From: Clostridiales bacterium
GTDB lineage: Bacteria; Bacillota; Clostridia; Christensenellales; Aristaeellaceae
NCBI GenBank assembly: GCA_012512355.1
Contig: JAAZEI010000014.1
Location: forward strand, 1-14,446
Direction: 5' to 3'
DNA: 14,446 nucleotides
The translations under genes and the position numbers were made by a program. Positions 1 through 7,126 of this stretch are shown here, piece by piece; position 1 is the first letter of the stretch; each line of letters starts with the position of its first letter. The notes under the pieces are model-generated. The model searched no databases and was not told the origin of the DNA. It worked only from the letters and a program-made list of their open reading frames with translations.

Positions 1-841
1 CGTTCATACAGTCGATTACCTCCTTAAGTGACCAATTCGGTGTGGATGCTCCGGCAGTCACTCCAATGCGTAGTTCGGGTTTTATCTTTATGTGCGGAGG
101 AAGATCCGCCGCACTTTCCACCAAGTATGTGTCGGGGCAGTATTGCAAGCAGGTTTGATATAGCTTGCGGGTGTTGGCGCTGTTCTTACCGCCTACAACA
201 ATCATTAAGTCGACGCTCGCGGCGAGCTGCGCTGCTTCCTTTTGCCTCTGGGCAGTAGCATTGCAGATGGTGTTTTTCACGGTAATACCGGGAAAGCGCA
301 CCTTAAGTTTGCGTGAAAGCAGGTCAAAGTCCTGCGGGGGATAAGTAGTTTGCACAACCAAGAGGGCATTATTGGCCTCAGGCGGCAGATTCGTAATATC
401 CTCTTCACCTGAGATCACATAGACTTTGCCAAGACACCAGCCTGAAGTTCCGACAACTTCGGGATGATTGGCATCTCCGACCATAATAACCGGTGAGCCA
501 TCTCGGCTAAAGTCTGCCACAGCCTGATGCAAGTGCCTTACAAAAGGGCAAGTACAGTCAACTAACTGCGCCGCATGTCCTCGTGCTTCCTGCTCCAGTT
601 GAGCACTGACGCCGTGGCTGCGCAGGATTAACATAGCATCACGAGCATCCTCTGAAGACTCTACTACCTTTATACCCTTTTGTTGAAGGTTGGAAACAAC
701 GGCGGGGTTATGAATCAACTCACCCAAAGTATAACATGCAAGGCCTGCTTGTGCAGCCTCATCTGCGGCTTTTAGCGTACGTTCAACAGCTTGTTGGACT
801 CCCATACAAAACCCTGCGTGTTTGGCGACGATGATAGGCAA
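1..841 (-). CDS. ispH: 4-hydroxy-3-methylbut-2-enyl diphosphate reductase (IspH/LytB), 3' end outside window
   Basis: IspH catalyses the last step of the MEP isoprenoid pathway, reducing HMBPP to IPP and DMAPP with a [4Fe-4S] cluster in the cytosol. The reading frame is open for 280 residues to the window edge. The three cluster cysteines are visible: C12 (AGFCMGV), C98 (DCTCPFV) and C193 (NTICNAT). GDANHPEVVG, VVQTTYPP and GASTPNW are also family motifs. I chose the TTG start because GGAGG lies six bases upstream and the N-terminus LPIIVAKHAGFC fits the family exactly; the next ATG would remove C12. The sequence leaves the window just after the GASTPNWSLKEVI motif that normally lies near the C-terminus. 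It may therefore end within a few codons or continue into a fused ribosomal protein S1, as in some clostridia. It follows plsC by 76 bases. Confidence 0.95.
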   Translation of the reverse strand, partial: MPIIVAKHAGFCMGVQQAVERTLKAADEAAQAGLACYTLGELIHNPAVVSNLQQKGIKVVESSEDARDAMLILRSHGVSAQLEQEARGHAAQLVDCTCPFVRHLHQAVADFSRDGSPVIMVGDANHPEVVGTSGWCLGKVYVISGEEDITNLPPEANNALLVVQTTYPPQDFDLLSRKLKVRFPGITVKNTICNATAQRQKEAAQLAASVDLMIVVGGKNSANTRKLYQTCLQYCPDTYLVESAADLPPHIKIKPELRIGVTAGASTPNWSLKEVIDCMN

Positions 842-847
842 ATAAAA

Positions 848-852
848 CCTCC
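848..852 (-). promoter_or_regulatory. ribosome binding site deciding the TTG start of ispH
   Basis: GGAGG stands six bases before the TTG at 841-839. No in-frame ATG lies near this site. The TTG start keeps the conserved N-terminal AKHAGFCMGV segment that holds the first iron-sulphur cysteine. Confidence 0.8.
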
Positions 853-870
853 AGATTATTGGATGTTTAT

Positions 871-876
871 ATTATA
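871..876 (-). promoter_or_regulatory. possible -10 box of an ispH promoter
   Basis: A perfect TATAAT occurs on the minus strand in the plsC-ispH gap, about 30 bases before the ispH start. No good -35 hexamer is present: the only TTG-type match, TTGCCG, is 11 bases upstream, which is too close. It may be a weak or activator-dependent promoter, or chance in an AT-rich gap. The remainder of the gap (842-917) shows no convincing terminator hairpin. Confidence 0.35.
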
Positions 877-917
877 CGACCTTTAAGCGGCAAAAACCTC
901 GAATAAAATTGTATTTA

Positions 918-1574
918 TTATGTTTTTTTAGCTAATTCTAACACAGCGACTGCTTTAGCTTCCGTGATGGCCTGTACATATCGCTGTGTCAGCTTGTCTG
1001 CTGAATCTTTTCCCAATCCCTCTTCCAGGATATCCTCATATGGAATGGCGGGAAGAAAGTAGACATGGTTTAAATGGAAAAACCGTATTCGGCCATGAAT
1101 ATAGGCAGGCATCAAAGGAATTTTGTTGCGTAACACCAAAACACTCAGACCGCTTTGAACATCTGTCATGAAATTCTCAGGCTTATTTCTGGTTCCTTCG
1201 GGAAAGATGCCCAGTACCTGCCCCTTTTTTAACACCTCATTGCTTGCGCGCATCGCGGCAATATCAGTGGCATGACGAGATACAGAGATCATATGCAGCT
1301 TATTAAAAAAATAATTCAAAATGGGATTTACATTTAATTCGCGTTTGCCTAAAAATCGTATTTCATAACGTTTAATCGCAATTGCCAATGCAGGCGGATC
1401 AAACATGCTGACATGGTTGCTCACCAGCATATAGGGTGCGTCTTGCTGGTTGATGTATTGCAGGTTATGAAATTTGATGGGAAATAGCAGCTGACTTAAA
1501 AAGCTAAACAGAAGCCTTGCAAAGGTATACCAAAAAGTTCGTTTTTCTCTTGGCTGTTTATCTTGTCTTTTCAT
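918..1574 (-). CDS. plsC: 1-acyl-sn-glycerol-3-phosphate acyltransferase (PlsC/LPLAT family)
   Basis: PlsC acylates lysophosphatidic acid to phosphatidic acid at the inner face of the membrane, an early step of phospholipid synthesis. With the start used here the protein has 218 residues, normal for the family. The catalytic HX4D motif is NHVSMFD with H54 and D59; the second acyltransferase motif is FPEGTR at about 124-129. A hydrophobic N-terminal stretch (about 13-32) could bind the membrane. The open frame extends upstream to 1604, but that first ATG has no ribosome site. The ATG at 1574 has GAGG close before it and matches the usual N-terminal length. The spacing is short (three bases), so the start is only probable. 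The gene overlaps the end of cmk by 17 bases, which suggests translational coupling; cmk-plsC-ispH is a common clostridial order. Confidence 0.9.
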   Translation of the reverse strand: MKRQDKQPREKRTFWYTFARLLFSFLSQLLFPIKFHNLQYINQQDAPYMLVSNHVSMFDPPALAIAIKRYEIRFLGKRELNVNPILNYFFNKLHMISVSRHATDIAAMRASNEVLKKGQVLGIFPEGTRNKPENFMTDVQSGLSVLVLRNKIPLMPAYIHGRIRFFHLNHVYFLPAIPYEDILEEGLGKDSADKLTQRYVQAITEAKAVAVLELAKKT

Positions 1575-2250
1575 ATGCCTCATTGGCGATGCGCACAATG
1601 GCATCGACTGATTGTTTGAAATTCAGTTTACTCGTATCAAGCACAACCGCGTCTTCAGCTTGGCGCAGGGGATCATGGTTTCGCTGCGTATCCTGAAAAT
1701 CTCTATGCTCAAGCTCTCGCAGAACACTCTCGTAACTGACCTCTGAGCCCTGGGACTTTAGCTGCTGATATCTTCGCTGCGCTCGAACCTCAGGGCTTGC
1801 ACATATAAATATTTTAACTTTTGCATGGGGGAGAACCACAGTGCCGATATCTCGCCCGTCTACAATCATACTCTGATGTTTTGATAATTGTTGCTGGATC
1901 AGCACCAGATTCCTGCGCACCTGCGCATAACGTGAGACACTCGACGCGGCGCTGCCTGCTTCCTGCGAGCGAATCGCGTGACCTACAGCCTGTCCATTGA
2001 GCAGTGTTTGCTGCTTTCCCTGATTGAAGCGTACTTCAACTTGTGCCTGTCCTGCATTGAGCATGTTGATGACAGCTTGTTCATCAGCAGGGTCTATTTC
2101 CAGCCGCAGGGCTGCAAGTCCCACCGCGCGGTACATGGCTCCTGTATCAAGGTGCAGGATGCCCAGCTGCTTTGCAGCCGCATCAGCGAGGCTTGATTTG
2201 CCTGAACTGACAGGTCCGTCAAGTGCGATGAGCACAGGGCTTTCTTTCAA
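1558..2250 (-). CDS. cmk: cytidylate kinase
   Basis: Cmk phosphorylates CMP and dCMP with ATP, recycling CMP released by phospholipid and RNA turnover. The protein has 230 residues, as expected (about 220-230). The P-loop GPVSSGKS lies at about 12-19, followed by the LDTGAMYRAV nucleoside-binding segment; DGRDIGT at 131-137 and the RAQRRYQQL lid region are also typical. Two TTG codons compete as start. The one at 2256 directly abuts the Shine-Dalgarno sequence, whereas the one at 2250 is six bases from AAGGAG, so I chose 2250. The gene begins 10 bases after the stop of the large wall protein gene and overlaps plsC, so all three are probably on one transcript. Confidence 0.95.
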   Translation of the reverse strand: MKESPVLIALDGPVSSGKSSLADAAAKQLGILHLDTGAMYRAVGLAALRLEIDPADEQAVINMLNAGQAQVEVRFNQGKQQTLLNGQAVGHAIRSQEAGSAASSVSRYAQVRRNLVLIQQQLSKHQSMIVDGRDIGTVVLPHAKVKIFICASPEVRAQRRYQQLKSQGSEVSYESVLRELEHRDFQDTQRNHDPLRQAEDAVVLDTSKLNFKQSVDAIVRIANEAYEKTR

Positions 2251-2256
2251 AGGCAA

Positions 2257-2262
2257 CTCCTT
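2257..2262 (-). promoter_or_regulatory. ribosome binding site deciding the TTG start of cmk
   Basis: AAGGAG overlaps the last two bases of the upstream TAA stop. It stands six bases before the TTG at 2250-2248 and zero bases before the TTG at 2256-2254. Spacing strongly favours the downstream TTG. Confidence 0.7.
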
Positions 2263-5185
2263 ATTTAGCCATGGATTTTGTCAAATCCCATCCGGCCAAA
2301 ATGCTTTGCTGGTGAGAAACGGCGTATGGGCCGGTGGCCTCAGCATCCTTCATGTCGCGGGGGAAGTGGATGCAGATATGACCGACGAGGTTGTTGCCGC
2401 TGGTGTGATCAACTTCGTGACCATGGCTATGGGTAGACGCCATATTGACGCTGCCGTCAGAAAAGATAATCCAGACCGGCCGAGGCGTCCAGTTGTTAAC
2501 GCCCATAATGTTTTCCATGATTTGCGTATCCTGTTTTGTGGGCGGCTCGCCATCGGCATGTTTGCCCATGCTAAATACGGTCACGTTATAATGAGAGCCC
2601 GTCAGGAAATCATAAACAATGACCTTAGGCATCCTTCTCAGCTTTGCTTTGATGACGGTTTGCCAGTCGCTATTGCGAACCTCCGAGGCCCTGGGCGACG
2701 TGAAAACAGGAGCTCCGGGTATTGAAGGCTTTTGAGTCGGTACTGGTTTTGGATCAATCAGCCCGCTGGCTGGCACTGCTTTGGGATCAGTCAGTTTGGC
2801 CAGGGTTAACTTTCCGGCAATACCGTCTGTCTGCAGCTTGTTGTTTGATTGGAAGTTTTGCAGGGCAAGGAAACTCTTGGGACCAAATATCCCGTCTGCG
2901 CCGCCTGATAAATATTTCAGGGTAATCAGCTTTTGCTGCATACTTCGCACATCTGCACCGCTGTCTCCAACTCGCAGGGTGGTGGATCCAGCAGTCTGCT
3001 GCGAACCGGTTCCCGGGCTGACTGCTGTGCTCTGGTTAGGTATGGCTTGTTTTCCATAGAGAGAATCCAGTGTGCTGGGGCCTGCAACGCCATCTGCTTT
3101 CAAGCTGTTCTTGCGCTGGAAAGAAGTGACTGCCTTGGCGGTTTGAGTACCAAATATTCCGTCAGCAGCGCCTTTTAAATAGTTGAGTGCCAGCAAACGG
3201 CTTTGCAGACTGATCACACCTTGCCCCACTGACCCGATGCGCAGTGTTTCTTGAGTAAAGCCAACATTGACATCCGGTAAATTAGCCGTGCCAGCAGGTA
3301 AGGCTGAGCTATCGTAAAGCTTCTGCTGGGTTGCATAGTCAGCAATCCCATTGACAAGCAGAGAGTTGCGCATCTGAAAAGCCTTGATTGCTTCCTGTGT
3401 TTTTGCTCCGTAAATACCATCAGGAGTTGCCTGGTTGTAGCCCAGCGATACAAGCCTGGCCTGCAGCTGGGTAACGGCGACGCCTTTGGTGCCGTTTTGC
3501 AAAGTAACAAAGCTTGGAGGCGAGGTGACAGCAGGGCCTTGAGGCTGCGCCGTGGGCAGAACATTGACGCCCAGTGCAGTATTGATGGCCACCAGTGTAA
3601 AGGTATCGGCTTTGCCTGTTTGTTTGATGCTGTGAGCTTTTTGGAAAGCTTTGACGGAGTTTGTGGTTTTTGCTGTATATTCATTCCCGGGGGTGCCGTT
3701 ATAATGACCTAGTTCAACCAACTGGCGATTAAGCGTCAGGACCGCGTCGCCCTTGTCGCCCTGAGACATCGGAAAGTTGGGGATAGGCGGGAGGAGTTTC
3801 AGTGTGACGAGCTTATTGCCGGCGTTGCGAGGCCTTCCTTCATAAATAAGCTGCTGAATCTCCGGTGTGGCCACACCGGTAGCTCGCAATTTGTTTTTTT
3901 CCTGCATGGCTTTCATCGCGGCAAGTGTACCCGCACCAAACACACCATCCACCTGGCCCTTTAAGTATCCAAGCTCTGTGAGGGCAAGCTGCAAGGAGCG
4001 TACTTTTTCACCGCTTGAAGCAACGCCCAAGGTCTCATAATTCTGTCTGGCGGCTGTGTCGAGGGGGAGCGTTTTACCCGACAAATATTGTTCGGGAACG
4101 CTGATGTAATCGCTCATGGCGTAGCCGGTATAATTTTTATATGTTACTTTCAGAAAATTGCTGCTGGTTTCCAGCACGGTAATGCTGGCATTTTGGGGGA
4201 TGGTCAGCATGCGCGCGGCATTGGCAGAAGGTGCTTTTCGCATATTGACTGAGGCTGTTGCAATGGTCTCATAGGGATAAGTCGCTTCACCCAATACCGG
4301 GACAAAGGGAGGGGAGATGGTAGTTTGGGGAGCGGGCGGCGAGGTGGGCTGGATATCCTGATTGTTTGCCGAACCCAATAAAGCCTGCATTGTATTTTGA
4401 CCGACTTTACCGTCCACTTTCAGCTGATTGGCTTTTTGGAAATCGCGGACCGCATTTTCAGTTCCTTGTCCATATACACCATCGATGGTGCTTTTATAGT
4501 AGCCCTTATCTTTTAATAATTGCTGGAGGTCAGAGACGGCATCCCCACGATCGCCAGGCCTGAGAATCAGCCCAGGAATCGCCGGCAGCGTACGGACCTG
4601 TGTCGCTCGTCCTGCCAAGTTAAGGGGCTTGCCCTCAAACAATCTCTGTTGGCTGACGGGGTCGGCGATTCCATTGACGGGGAGCTTATTTTTTTCCTGA
4701 TAATCACGCACTGTCTGGGCTGTGTTTTCGCCATATTTCCCGTCAACTTTGCTTTTATAGAAATTTAGCTCTTCCAGAGCAAACTGCAAAGCTCTGACGG
4801 CCGGTCCTTCACTGCCAATGGCCAAGGCGGGGTATTTGGCGATTAGGGCAGCGTTTGCTGCCAGGGGCGCATTGGCGGCAGCTGATTTGGCTCCCTGAAG
4901 TCCGGGGGCAGTTTGAGTGATGGAGGCCTTATCCGCGTATCCTAAGCGATTCATATATTCTATGATATAAAAGTTACTGTCTGAGCCTGTGACGGTGACA
5001 GCATCATTAGGGGGTATGCTTAAGATAAGGTTCGCGCCGGCTGAAGGCTTTTCCAGCATCCGCAGGTTTTGTGTTGTATACCCGATGAAAGGGAAAGCTG
5101 GGGACCCCTGGGATGGTATAACCGCAAACAGGAGCGCTGCGCATAGGATGGATGCGAGAAAGCGCTTCGATGTTATGGATATCAT
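2261..5185 (-). CDS. secreted wall-binding protein: two SH3-like domains, seven peptidoglycan-binding repeats, C-terminal His/Cys domain
   Basis: The 974-residue protein starts with a signal peptide (about 1-30: basic MISITSKR, then a hydrophobic core, likely cleavage near SQGSPA). Bacterial SH3-like domains lie at about 36-90 and 308-362. Peptidoglycan-binding (PG_binding_1) repeats lie at about 121-185, 208-271, 385-451, 474-539, 562-625, 648-711 and 737-799. The typical pattern of each is G-x-V-x-x-LQ, then DG-x-[FY]G-x-x-T and FQ-x-x-N. Repeat four is degenerate because it lacks the DGxFG core. Pro/Ser/Thr-rich linkers separate the parts. A C-terminal domain (about 826-974) has HADGEPPT, WTPRPVW, HSHGHE and GHICIH motifs. 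C938 is the only cysteine outside the signal peptide, which suggests a thiol enzyme, perhaps a divergent L,D-transpeptidase fold. I recall similar His-Cys-His domains in other clostridial wall proteins, but no assigned function. GGAGG seven bases upstream supports the ATG. It leads an operon with cmk and plsC. Confidence 0.88.
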   Translation of the reverse strand: MISITSKRFLASILCAALLFAVIPSQGSPAFPFIGYTTQNLRMLEKPSAGANLILSIPPNDAVTVTGSDSNFYIIEYMNRLGYADKASITQTAPGLQGAKSAAANAPLAANAALIAKYPALAIGSEGPAVRALQFALEELNFYKSKVDGKYGENTAQTVRDYQEKNKLPVNGIADPVSQQRLFEGKPLNLAGRATQVRTLPAIPGLILRPGDRGDAVSDLQQLLKDKGYYKSTIDGVYGQGTENAVRDFQKANQLKVDGKVGQNTMQALLGSANNQDIQPTSPPAPQTTISPPFVPVLGEATYPYETIATASVNMRKAPSANAARMLTIPQNASITVLETSSNFLKVTYKNYTGYAMSDYISVPEQYLSGKTLPLDTAARQNYETLGVASSGEKVRSLQLALTELGYLKGQVDGVFGAGTLAAMKAMQEKNKLRATGVATPEIQQLIYEGRPRNAGNKLVTLKLLPPIPNFPMSQGDKGDAVLTLNRQLVELGHYNGTPGNEYTAKTTNSVKAFQKAHSIKQTGKADTFTLVAINTALGVNVLPTAQPQGPAVTSPPSFVTLQNGTKGVAVTQLQARLVSLGYNQATPDGIYGAKTQEAIKAFQMRNSLLVNGIADYATQQKLYDSSALPAGTANLPDVNVGFTQETLRIGSVGQGVISLQSRLLALNYLKGAADGIFGTQTAKAVTSFQRKNSLKADGVAGPSTLDSLYGKQAIPNQSTAVSPGTGSQQTAGSTTLRVGDSGADVRSMQQKLITLKYLSGGADGIFGPKSFLALQNFQSNNKLQTDGIAGKLTLAKLTDPKAVPASGLIDPKPVPTQKPSIPGAPVFTSPRASEVRNSDWQTVIKAKLRRMPKVIVYDFLTGSHYNVTVFSMGKHADGEPPTKQDTQIMENIMGVNNWTPRPVWIIFSDGSVNMASTHSHGHEVDHTSGNNLVGHICIHFPRDMKDAEATGPYAVSHQQSILAGWDLTKSMAK
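3569..5086 (-). repeat. internal module duplication (SH3 + two peptidoglycan-binding repeats, twice)
   Basis: Within the wall protein, residues about 34-271 (5086-4373) and 306-539 (4270-3569) have the same order: SH3-like domain, repeat, linker, repeat. Even the linker is alike: LFEGKP...LPAIPG...GDRGDAVSDL in the first copy and IYEGRP...LPPIPN...GDKGDAVLTL in the second. This points to an old tandem duplication of a module of roughly 235 residues, now clearly diverged, rather than a recent DNA repeat. Confidence 0.7.
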
Positions 5186-5218
5186 GCAAAAACCTCCGCA
5201 TCTTTATTCATATAGCAT

Positions 5219-5247
5219 ATTCTAAGTGCATTTGCATCAAGTGTCAA
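5219..5247 (-). promoter_or_regulatory. strong sigma-A-type promoter of the wall protein-cmk-plsC operon
   Basis: The -35 box TTGACA (5247-5242) and -10 box TAGAAT (5224-5219) are separated by exactly 17 bases. The -10 box ends 33 bases before the ATG of the wall protein gene, and GGAGG lies between them. This is a near-perfect consensus pair. Confidence 0.85.
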
Positions 5248-5257
5248 GAAATGCAAA
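5231..5257. promoter_or_regulatory. inverted repeat flanking the -35 box (possible operator)
   Basis: Perfect 7-base arms, ATGCAAA and TTTGCAT, at 5231-5237 and 5251-5257 flank a 13-base centre that contains the -35 hexamer. A dimeric regulator bound here would block RNA polymerase. No T-run follows, so it is unlikely to be a terminator. Confidence 0.45.
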
Positions 5258-5260
5258 CTA

Positions 5261-5294
5261 TTTCGTAACAAATACCATCGATGTTTTGTAACAA
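5261..5294. promoter_or_regulatory. pair of direct repeats upstream of the wall protein promoter
   Basis: On the plus strand TTTCGTAACAA (5261-5271) and TTTTGTAACAA (5284-5294) match at 10 of 11 bases and start 23 bases apart, about two helical turns. The palindrome CATCGATG sits between them. The nearer copy ends 14 bases upstream of the -35 box, a usual place for activator sites. The core TGTTAC resembles a WalR half-site, but the 11-base WalR spacing is absent. Confidence 0.4.
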
Positions 5295-7070
5295 TTACAA
5301 GAGGATTCCATCACGGCTGATCCTCAGCATATAGGGTTTGTCCAGAGTGGCAGCACCAAAGGCATCCAGCCCATTGTCATCAAGGCTCCGGTAGATGACA
5401 AGCGTATCTTTGCCCTCATAGGAGATATCAAAAAAACCGGTTCGAAGGATGGGTCTGGAGTTTCTAAGATGGAAGGCTTCTTTGAAAAACTCGGTCAGGT
5501 CAGTATGTTCATGTTCCCAGGGAAAGCCGGCGCGGTTGTAGGGGTCTGCAGCGCCTTGCATACCCGCTTCATCGCCATAATAAAGAGAGGGCATCCCGGG
5601 CATAGCCAGAATGACAGTCAGCATCTTTTTAAGCCGCTCTATAGCCAGTTCCAGCAAGTCGGGCGCCAGTTTCTGCAGACCTCTTTCCAGGGGCGGCATT
5701 TCACTGTAATCTTTTTTTACAAGAAGGTTGAGAATGCGTGCACGGTCATGGCTTCCCATCAAATTCATCAAGCTGTAAAAGAAAGGCTTTGGGTAATTTT
5801 CCTGCAGGCTGCGGATCACCCGAACGAGCTGGCAGGCATCGCTTTGATGCGTAAAAAATGAGATCAGCGCTGCCCGAAGCGGGTAATTCATGACGGTATC
5901 CAGCGTGTCACCCAAGCAGTAGCTGCGCATTTTTCCATAAGCCATTTTGTTGCTGGCATCCTCCCACACCTCACCAAGCAGGGTGGCATCCGGGTCTTGA
6001 GTTTGTACGGCCTGGCGCAGTTCACGCAAAAAAGACATGGGCAATTCATCAGCGACATCAAGACGCCAGCCGATGGCTCCGCGTTTTATCCATAAGCGCG
6101 CGATGCCTTTATCTCCCAGAATAAATTTTCGAAAGCTGGCGCAATTTTTATTGACTTCGGGCAGGGTGTCAATATCCCACCAGCAGGCATATTTTTCAGG
6201 GTAGTGGGTGAAACGGTACCAGGAATAGTGAGGGCTTTTTTTGCTGCCATAGGCACCGGTGCCGGGATAATTGTCATAACGGTTAAAGTAGATGCTATCG
6301 TCCCCCGTATGGCTGAAAACCCCGTCGAGCATAATGCGAATGCCGAGGTCTCGGGCTTTTTCGCATAGTTCGTTAAAGTCTTCCTGCGTGCCCAGCAAGG
6401 GGTCTATCTGCGTATAATCACCCGTGTCATAGCGGTGGTTGTTGCGGGCTTTAAAGATGGGGTTGAGATAAATAATGCTGATGCCCAGGTCTTTGAGGTA
6501 GGGCAGTTTTAGAATGATTCCTTGCAGATTGCCGCCAAAAAAATCTTTGGCGGCATTGCTGCCCTCTTTCCCATCGCCATAGGGGAAGGGCAAAGCGTGC
6601 CAGTCTTCCTGCAGGTAAACATCATCTCGATTGCTGACAGGCATTTTTGAGCGATAAAAACGGTCGGGAAAGATCTGGTACATAATGCCCTGTCGCAGGT
6701 AATGCGGTGTATCCCAGGCCGGGTCATAGACTGTGATCTGAAAAGATGGCGGGGTGTCCTGATATACAGCGCCCACGCCGCCCAGGCCATCATATGCGTT
6801 GCCCAAATAGAGCCTGCGCCCTCGCTCATCCTGGGCATGAAAGTCATACCAAAAGATATGAGGATGCTCATCAAGTGCTACCGTTGCTTCATAGCAGCCA
6901 AGACTGCATTTTATCATGGGGTATGTCTTTTCACCGCCATTCCAGGTGCGAAGCGTCACCTGGTGAGCTTTTCCAGATACAAACAGCCTCAGGCGGACGT
7001 TTGAACCAAAAGGGAGGGCGCCAAGGGGCGCTCTGCAGGAAAGATCTTGTGAATTGTGATAAAGTTCCAT
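5295..7070 (-). CDS. GH13 alpha-glycosidase (cyclomaltodextrinase / neopullulanase / maltogenic amylase type)
   Basis: This 591-residue enzyme probably hydrolyses alpha-1,4 (and some alpha-1,6) bonds of maltodextrins, cyclodextrins or pullulan fragments. It has no signal peptide, so it should act in the cytosol on imported oligosaccharides. An N-terminal beta-rich domain (about 1-115) precedes the catalytic barrel, as in neopullulanases. Barrel motifs: QIFPDRF (132-138), the FFGGNLQGI segment, DGVFSHTG (249-256), GWRLDVADE with nucleophile D338, LLGEVWEDA with acid/base E367, and MGSHDRARIL with D442. YYGDEAGMQGAADPYNR is the usual late motif. AGAGG five bases before the ATG supports the start. 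No transporter or regulator for maltodextrins is adjacent. It lies 56 bases after the ABC permease gene and may be transcribed from that operon or from its own weak promoter. Confidence 0.9.
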   Translation of the reverse strand: MELYHNSQDLSCRAPLGALPFGSNVRLRLFVSGKAHQVTLRTWNGGEKTYPMIKCSLGCYEATVALDEHPHIFWYDFHAQDERGRRLYLGNAYDGLGGVGAVYQDTPPSFQITVYDPAWDTPHYLRQGIMYQIFPDRFYRSKMPVSNRDDVYLQEDWHALPFPYGDGKEGSNAAKDFFGGNLQGIILKLPYLKDLGISIIYLNPIFKARNNHRYDTGDYTQIDPLLGTQEDFNELCEKARDLGIRIMLDGVFSHTGDDSIYFNRYDNYPGTGAYGSKKSPHYSWYRFTHYPEKYACWWDIDTLPEVNKNCASFRKFILGDKGIARLWIKRGAIGWRLDVADELPMSFLRELRQAVQTQDPDATLLGEVWEDASNKMAYGKMRSYCLGDTLDTVMNYPLRAALISFFTHQSDACQLVRVIRSLQENYPKPFFYSLMNLMGSHDRARILNLLVKKDYSEMPPLERGLQKLAPDLLELAIERLKKMLTVILAMPGMPSLYYGDEAGMQGAADPYNRAGFPWEHEHTDLTEFFKEAFHLRNSRPILRTGFFDISYEGKDTLVIYRSLDDNGLDAFGAATLDKPYMLRISRDGILL

Positions 7071-7091
7071 TCATTCCTCTTTGTATATAAA

Positions 7092-7112
7092 ATTCATCCT
7101 GTCTGGATGAAT
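7092..7112. promoter_or_regulatory. perfect 8-bp inverted repeat in the 56-base gap before the GH13 gene
   Basis: ATTCATCC and GGATGAAT pair perfectly around a 5-base loop (7100-7104). Read on the minus strand, the repeat is followed by TTTATATA. It could be a weak factor-independent terminator for the upstream operon or an operator/attenuator for the GH13 gene. The stem is half A/T and the T-run short, so I do not call it a terminator outright. Confidence 0.45.
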
Positions 7113-7126
7113 ACCAAGCTTAAAAA

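Noticed and set aside
1575..1604. N-terminal extension of PlsC by 10 residues
   Set aside because: The upstream ATG has no ribosome site and would lie deeper in cmk; the extension is not typical of the family.
2024..2725. Plus-strand open frame (233 codons) across the cmk/wall-protein junction
   Set aside because: It is antisense to two well-supported genes, has compositionally odd Ser/Arg-rich sequence and resembles no family.
3214..3684. Second minus-strand frame (156 codons) inside the wall protein gene
   Set aside because: It is an out-of-frame shadow of repetitive peptidoglycan-binding coding sequence.
3569..5086. CRISPR-like or satellite DNA repeats
   Set aside because: The periodicity is that of protein repeats with diverged DNA; there are no identical short repeats with spacers.
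5231..5257. Terminator for the GH13 gene
   Set aside because: The stem is A/T-rich with a 13-base loop, has no following T-run and contains the -35 box, so an operator is more likely.
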